64,000 bases of DNA from Symsagittifera roscoffensis (lineage: Eukaryota > Xenacoelomorpha > Acoela > Convolutidae), in NCBI RefSeq assembly GCF_963678635.1, contig NC_087063.1:46294101-46358100 (forward strand), written 5' to 3'. Of the stretch, positions 57,958 to 64,000 are shown one piece after another. The notes under the pieces were generated by a model that was not told the origin of the DNA, searched no databases, and was given only the letters and a program-made list of their open reading frames with translations. A program made the position numbers and the translations under genes. Position 1 is the stretch's first letter. The number at the start of each line of letters is the position of its first letter.

Positions 57958-58654
57958 AAAAAAAGGCCAGGTAGCCAGAAGGTAAAGCAAACGAGCAGCG
58001 ATCAATTTAAAGAAACTGGTTCAGGGAAATTTGACGTGTAACTGTTTTTTTGTCGTTTTTTTTATTCAATTTGAGTTTGAGTGAGTTTCTTAAATGTCAC
58101 TCAACTTTAGTCGATGCTCATAGATACTTGGTACTTGTTAAGTAATTTATTTCGTGTTGCGTCACTTTTTCTTATTTGCTAGAGTGGTACGAAAAAAACA
58201 AGCTCTTAAGGCATAACGAATTTTGTACTTTATGGAAACAAATAGAATTTTAGTTTTCCAAGTTAGCTTTTTAGTAATAGACTCTCAGTCTTTGGATATG
58301 TGCTTAAAAATCGTGAAAATGCGCGATGTCAACAAATGTTGAATAACTGTCAATTCTGAGATATTTGGGTTCAAAAATTTGGAATAAAAGCTGAATCTTT
58401 TGAATGATAAATAGTTCAAGTTTCGGCTAGATTGAGCATTGAATCCTCTCACTTGTTTTTTCTGCAACAAATTGGTGAAATCAAGTACGACTTTGAAATC
58501 ATTAGCTTGTACAGTTAATTGAATAAGAAATTTTACATTAAGGAAAGAATGAATGAGCAGAAATGGTGACTATTGGTAGTAAAGCTTGACTCACAAAAAT
58601 TAGTTTCAATATAATTTTGGGATTTTTCATTAGATTCGAAACCCTATTTTTCAG
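57958..58654 (+). other. Upstream region of CSN2
   Basis: Probably promoter, 5' UTR or 5' UTR intron of the CSN2 gene. It ends with a good polypyrimidine tract and AG (CCCTATTTTTCAG, to 58654) immediately before exon 1. No TATA box is assigned. Confidence 0.5.
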
Positions 58655-58665
58655 ATCACGACATA

Positions 58666-58716
58666 ATGGATGACGATGACGACCAGTATATGGACGATGA
58701 TGAGGACTTCGGATTT
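58666..58716 (+). CDS. COPS2: CSN2 coding exon 1
   Basis: 17 codons, almost all Asp/Glu; donor GTAAGT. The mRNA exon probably starts at 58655. Confidence 0.85.
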
Positions 58717-61700
58717 GTAAGTGATCTAACATGTTGAGATGGAAGTCTGCTCCTAACATAAATTCATTAGCAAGGTCCGAAATTGCAAAAAGATTCAAGA
58801 GAAATGGAATTGCAAAGACAGTAAATTAGAAAATTCGACCAAATCACCACCCAATGGTCCGATCTGTAGTAATATTTACGCCATTTATTTCGTACAACTA
58901 GCCTTGAATTATTTTCAAGGTGAGAAAAACTTGTGGGCCAAAGTTTCCAGGACGTGTCCCTAAAAACTGCAATTTAGTACGTTTTGGCAATAATTTGTTC
59001 ACGAATCAGACGCTTTGGGCAAAACAGAGGCTTTCGAATGCTTGAGGAGAGCTTATAAAATAGTTTTGGTCGACATTTATTTGATTGCTCTTCAGGAGTA
59101 TGAGGAAGACAGCACCTCTGAGCCAGATGCAGACCTGGAAAACCAGTATTACAATGCGAAAACACTGAAGGAGGCCAATCCGAGGGAGGCCATCGCGGAC
59201 TTCGAGAAAGTGCTCGAACTAGAGACAGAGAAGGGCGAGTGGGGCTTCAAGGCACTCAAACAGATGATCAAACTGCTGTTCCATCTTGTGAGTTGTTTTA
59301 ATGGTGCCAAGGTAAAAGTTGACATTAGCTGCGCCTTATGTAGAATAATTAAGTGGACGTTTCTCTTAGTTTGATCAGTTTACTTCTTAGTTATGAAAAA
59401 GTTTGAAGTCTTAGAAGCAGGAAAAATCTTGGCTTTTTTTCTCGTATTCGGTGACTGAAGTTTCAGTGATTGAGGTTTTTGCTCCAAACTGTTCGGCTCA
59501 GAGAAGTCGATATGATATTTGATACGGGTCCAATTATCTGGATTGTTTTTTGAAATTTCTATAGCAGCATCGGTCAATTGTTATGTAAAAACCGTTGCCA
59601 AGGTAATGTTGCCAAGATAAAAGTTGAAATTTGCTGTTAATGTTGCCAAGGACTTATTGAACATTTCTGAAGCCCGAAATTGGCTTTTTTCCATTTTCTG
59701 CATCAATTGAGCCTTTAAAGCAGTCCCGAAATGGTTAAATACTGATTTAACCATTTCCACATACCCGAGGGCGGATTTAGGGAGGGTCTCCCTTTTTACT
59801 ATCTTGATATATCCAAAAATTTTCTAAAGGCGCCTAAAAGCGCCTTTTTTTGGCCTGTTTTTTTCTTCAAATTTTGCCTGCGGCGCAGAAAATTTCGCCC
59901 AAACGAGGTCTTTTTAGTGCTTTGAGAGAGCTCGGAAAAATCTATTTGGTCGATCTAAAAAAGGTCGATTAAATTTTCGAAATTTTTTTTCAAAATCAGC
60001 CCCTCCATAGAGAAAATCGTAGATCCGCCTCTGACATACCATGCCCTATTCCATTTCATTCTATGTTACTCTACCCTACCTTTCAACTTATCCACTTCAC
60101 CCTAATTATTTAAAACTTACAATGTGACTGAAGTATCTTTTTCACCGAACCATTTTCCTGAGCCAAGAATAATAGTTGCTCGTAAAAAGCAACATAAAAA
60201 ACAGTAGATAAAGATTGAAATGAGTTCGAAAGATCAATGAGCGAAGACAAATCTGATGTTATTGCCTACGCATAATCAAAACGCTTTGAAACTATTCCTT
60301 GAATAAATTTGAATGAAAAAAGTCACCAAATTTGTCAAGTTCGGTGATAAATTTAACGCCTGAAAGATAGTTTTAGAGTAATTCTAAGTCAAGTTGTAGT
60401 TGAAATTCGGAAATCACAGGACTTGATCAGAAAAGAAGGGGGAGACCCCCAGCTACTGGCCATGGTACTCGGGGTCTATACCTTTTTTTTATAAACTCTA
60501 AAAAGAAGGTATAGCAAGGCCAGGAGGGACAGGGCAGCTTAAGGGAAAGCAGGTCAAGGAGAAGCATGGCAGGGCAGTGCAAAGCTAGGCAGGGCAGCAC
60601 ATAAAAAGGCAGCGCAGGGGAGGGGCAAAACGGTACTGCAAGGAGGAGCATGACAGGGCAGCGCAAAGCAAGGCAAAGCAAGGTAGCATAAGGCACTGCA
60701 GGGCATTGTAAGGCAGGGTAGAGCAAGTTAGCGCAGGATAAGGCAGTAAAAAGCAAGGCAGGGCAGTCAAAAGCAAGGAAATCCAAAGCTAGGCAAGGCA
60801 GTGAAGGGCAGGCAAGGCAGGGTTGAGCAACAGAGCGCAGGGCGAAGCAGGGCAGTGCAAAGCAAGGCAAAGCAGCGGAAGGAGGGAAAGTAAAGGTATT
60901 GCAGGGGAGTGCTGGCAAGGCAGAGCAATCCAAGGCAAGGCAATGCAGAGCAGGGCACAGCAAGATAAGCTTCAACTAAAGATCTTTAGGAAAGTCTAGA
61001 CCAAATGTCTTGACAGATTGTCCTGGCGTTTTGAGAAATATTTTCAATTTCAAGATCCCTATCACTACCTATCAGTATCACAATATTCACTAACCCAAAA
61101 TTTGATACAGCTTTTTAAATTTCACTAAATGTATAACCAGTTTCTTCTTTGATATAGCCTCGATTAAATCATGATCCTCCTAATATTTTAAACTTAGCGT
61201 GTCGGTCTATACGTTTTTTGTTGCTAAAATGCGGATGATGGGGTCGTACATATGCGATAGAGGGGTCCCCATAAATGCACATGGTCCGCATTCTAGAAAG
61301 TGCCTCAGAGTTATTCATTTTTGTGCTTCCTTTGGTGATCTCAATGGAATTATTAAACAATTTTTATGAGCCAATGAAGCAAATTAATTAAGTGCAAAAA
61401 ACGTTGAACACTACCGAGCGATTTTTATTGAATAACTGAATTGATACTTCTTTGTTCAGTGTTAGTGATACGCGGTCTTTGCTTTAACAGGGTCCCACTC
61501 TGTCGCAATTCGAGGTACGGAAGGTCTAAAAGGAGTACTCCTTTTCTCGATGAACCTTAGAAGATATCAAAACACTTCTAAATGTTTCAGCTTTTGATTG
61601 GTTGAATTTTTGTTTTTTGAGAAAAGATTTGACGATGCATCATTTAAAAGTGATGGGTAATTACCCTCGTACTGCTGCTGCTTTAAACTTGCTTTTCTTT

Positions 61701-63714
61701 CATGCTTACCTAATACGACCGGATTAATTTTCTTTTACCTGTTCAGTAATAGCCAAAATTTAGAACATAGCTTAAACTCGGGGATATATATTTTAGCTAT
61801 AAATTTGAACAAATACGACGGTGAAGAAACTCGAACATGGCGAGATAAGTGTAAGGCGCATTAAAATTGTTGACTTTCATTTTTATCAATTCGGGTATCA
61901 AAACACAATAAAATGTTTCATCTTTTAATCTCTCGATTAGCTTGCAGCCAGAAGCCAACTTATTGGGAATACGCTCAAGCCACCAAAAGAACTCGAATTA
62001 TGTCAAGTTTTTATTTACTGAAAAACTTGAATTTATGGCTGATCAGTTGATGCTATTAAGTGACATGAAGTTTTTCAAGCGCTGGAGTCTTTTACTTCAA
62101 TAAACTTCAGTAATTGACTGCTAATTCAATCCATTGAAAAAATGCTCCAGTTTCATGACAGGATAGCTGTCCTTTAGTTTTTAACGAGTCGTCAAAACAA
62201 ACTGAATTGGTTCGATGATTCATCGCTTGAGTATTTTGCTTCCATAAACCCAACATTAATCGAAATTTCGAAACAATCAAAATTTCCAGGCATTGAATTG
62301 CTTGCTCCAAGAAACGTTATTTTCAAAATTCCATCTTTTTTGGCGTGATAGTTTGCTTCATAAAGTATAACTTTTTGTAAGCCATTGCAAGCTACGCAAA
62401 AAATATAATTTGATATGTTCAAGCTTTTATTACTTCATTGGCATGCTTCAGAAATTCACAGTTTTGCGAACCTGTTTCAGTCATCAACTAAAATTGAAAT
62501 CAATTAAAATCGAACTAAATTGAAGTCAATGCACTGATGTATTTGTTGTTAAAATTAATTGGAAAAATTCATTGTTAAATGGGCTTGCTAGTCGCGGATT
62601 ATGTAATTTCTTAAACCAAAGCGCTGAATTGCGTCTTGATCACTATTAGCCTAACCTGCTGCTCAAAATTGTCTTCAATTGACATGCTGGTTTCAAATTT
62701 GACTTAGGATTATGTGGCAGGACTAATAGGGATAGTTAGAACTAAGGGTAAAGTGGCATTGGATAAGTTGGAAATTATGTAAAATGGCATAGAAAAATTT
62801 GGAAGATGGTAATATGTCCTGCTATCGCCGATAACGTTTCTTCCAGCTTATTAGGGTCAAAATTACGCAGTATCAGAACTATTGACGGCGACGGCTTGGA
62901 ATTAATTGCTCTAAAGCTTTTTTGTTCCGACCATTGAAAATGGGGAGGAACTTTGTATTCGGGTGTGTTTAAGTTTTTTTCTTCTTGTTTTCCACGCAAA
63001 ATCAGGTACCACAAATAATCATCGGACTAGGTTGATTGATATATCATATTAAAGATCTTACAGTCATGATTTGAACCACATTAAAAAAAATTTTAAAATT
63101 TTTCCCCTTTTCGAGAAAAACCAGTTTGAAATTTTTTGATTTTTCGCCTTATTTTGAGCGAATAAAGCGAGCGAGCAGTCTTATTTTAACTGCTTAAAAG
63201 CGTACAATAGCTTAATTCAAAACGTAAAAACTGAGGTTTACTTTAATAAAGTTAGTTTACTTTGAGTATTTTTGCGGATTTTGGAATCAAAGTTGATTTT
63301 TTTTCCTTCAAGTAACTTTCCTAAAAAATTGTTTTTCAATTTGCTTATTTTACTTTGACTGTCGAATAAACCTAATCTTCAGTTTTTTGTTCAGCTCTCT
63401 TTATCACACTATGCCGAAAAAAACGTCAAAAATTTTGGAATTTTTCTTAAGACTACGGTCGGAACATTCTGTGCCACTTGGACAGTAATCGGCTATCCTT
63501 GTTTGCTATGAAAGCGTTTACGTTTGTTGTGATTGCCCTGCTTTTTACGTTATTCTCTTCGACATGATGAGCAGTTTTCTTTACCTAATGGTCTCTTCAG
63601 TGCCAACTCTCGCAGCCGATGTGTCTGAATAAGAAAGCAATACTTAGTTGCTTGTTTCAGAATGAGTTTGATCAGATGATGCACAGATATCACCAATTGC
63701 TGACATACATCAAA
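58666..63714 (+). CDS. COPS2: COP9 signalosome subunit 2, 5' part
   Basis: CSN2 is a PCI-domain scaffold of the COP9 signalosome, which removes NEDD8 from cullin-RING ubiquitin ligases. Exons 58666-58716, 59096-59287 and 63661-63714 are all phase 0 with GTAAGT or GTGAGT donors. The product so far is 99 residues: an acidic N terminus ([17 protein letters not shown]), then [40 protein letters not shown] and [18 protein letters not shown], matching the start of metazoan CSN2, a protein of about 440 residues. The PCI domain lies beyond the window. The ATG gives an N terminus of the same length as in vertebrates. A strong 3' splice site ends 11 nt upstream of the ATG, so the 5' UTR is spliced, either from an upstream exon or by a trans-spliced leader. 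Confidence 0.93.
59096..59287 (+). CDS. COPS2: CSN2 coding exon 2
   Basis: 64 codons; acceptor GCTCTTCAG, donor GTGAGT. Contains the family hallmarks DLENQYYN and [13 protein letters not shown]. Confidence 0.95.
60507..60965. repeat. AAGGCAGGGCA-type strand-asymmetric array
   Basis: About 460 bp of degenerate short repeats built from GGCA, AGGCA, AAGCA and GCAGGGCA on the + strand, with very few T. The minus strand is therefore C/T-rich and stays open as Leu/Pro/Ala/Cys repeats, which is not a gene. Confidence 0.9.
62924..63465 (-). repeat. MITE-like element copy 5 (inverted orientation)
   Basis: On + it starts GTTCCGACCATTGAAAATGG and ends ACTACGGTCGGAAC, the reverse of copies 1-4. The outer ACATTCTGTGCCACTTGGACAG and GGCTATCCTTGTTTG at 63466-63505 are the conserved left flank reversed, so that flank belongs to the repeated unit. 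Confidence 0.8.
63661..63714 (+). CDS. COPS2: CSN2 coding exon 3
   Basis: 18 codons ([18 protein letters not shown]); acceptor CTTGTTTCAG, donor GTAAGT. The remaining 63715-64000 is intron 3. Confidence 0.93.
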
Positions 63715-64000
63715 GTAAGTATTCGAACCCCTTGCCACTAAAACCGCCACCTTTTAGCCCTTTTTTACACATAATTTTGGGTCTTCAGACTAAACTAATC
63801 GTAAGCGCCAATCAGAAAAAGAACAGACTAAAACATAACTAGCAGACTTTTTGAATTATTTTTAAAGAAGTCTTGAAGAAATGCTTTCCTTTCGAATGAG
63901 CCGTATATTAAATTAGGCGGAAAGTTCCTTGATACTTTCACGGCAACCAGCGATCCTTTTTGCTTATAACGGTTTCCTTTCGATATCTTAGTAGTTGGTG

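Larger units (their letters stand above)
59288..63660 (+). other. CSN2 intron 2 (4.4 kb)
   Basis: Contains the purine-biased array at 60507-60965 and a minus-orientation MITE-like copy at 62924-63465. The remainder (59288-60506, 60966-62923) is AT-rich with no recognised gene. Confidence 0.75.

Noticed and set aside
60427..60975. 182-codon Leu/Pro/Cys/Ala-rich minus ORF
   Set aside because: Antisense of the AAGGCA array inside a CSN2 intron; low-complexity artefact.

Overview
This is eukaryotic, intron-rich, AT-rich genomic DNA, almost certainly from an invertebrate animal. Two host genes can be assembled with canonical GT..AG introns. One is a complete ATF2/ATF7/CREB5-like bZIP transcription factor gene (nine coding exons, 23559-38075, + strand, 767 codons, every exon joining in phase). 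The other is the 5' part of the COP9 signalosome subunit 2 gene (CSN2/COPS2; three coding exons, 58666-63714, + strand, running off the right edge). I cannot name the species.

Layout. 1-7.5 kb: minisatellites and three LTR copies of one retroelement family. 6.9-22.3 kb: a decayed Ty3/gypsy retrotransposon on the minus strand. It has a 5' LTR at 21.4-22.3 kb, a likely primer binding site, a long leader with its own minisatellite, gag, protease, RT, RNase H and integrase, and then an extra ORF3 with a coiled coil and an SGNH (GDSL) hydrolase-like domain. A U3-truncated 3' LTR closes it at 6.9-7.5 kb. The coding regions carry frameshifts, stops, an apparent gag deletion and lost catalytic residues. 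22.3-23.5 kb: upstream region of the bZIP gene. 23.5-38.3 kb: the bZIP gene; intron 3 holds a minus-strand RT relic and a tRNA-like sequence, and intron 8 holds a LINE RT/3' relic. 38.7-39.3 kb: a copy of a roughly 0.5-0.7 kb inverted-repeat (MITE-like) element. 39.15-49.94 kb: two nearly identical 5.4-kb tandem units whose junctions fall inside that MITE-like element. 51.3-52.5 kb: 213-bp tandem repeats. 54.2-54.7 kb: a MULE-type transposase relic. 55.7-58 kb: more MITE-like copies. 58.6 kb to the end: CSN2, whose intron 2 carries a strand-asymmetric AAGGCA-type array and another MITE-like copy.

The two host genes have no evident functional link. The remainder is a repeat landscape: LTR element, LINE, RT relic, MULE, MITE, minisatellites and tandem duplication. 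The item most worth attention is the gypsy ORF3, a LINE-ORF1-like architecture (basic segment, coiled coil, SGNH hydrolase) placed downstream of a Ty3/gypsy integrase.
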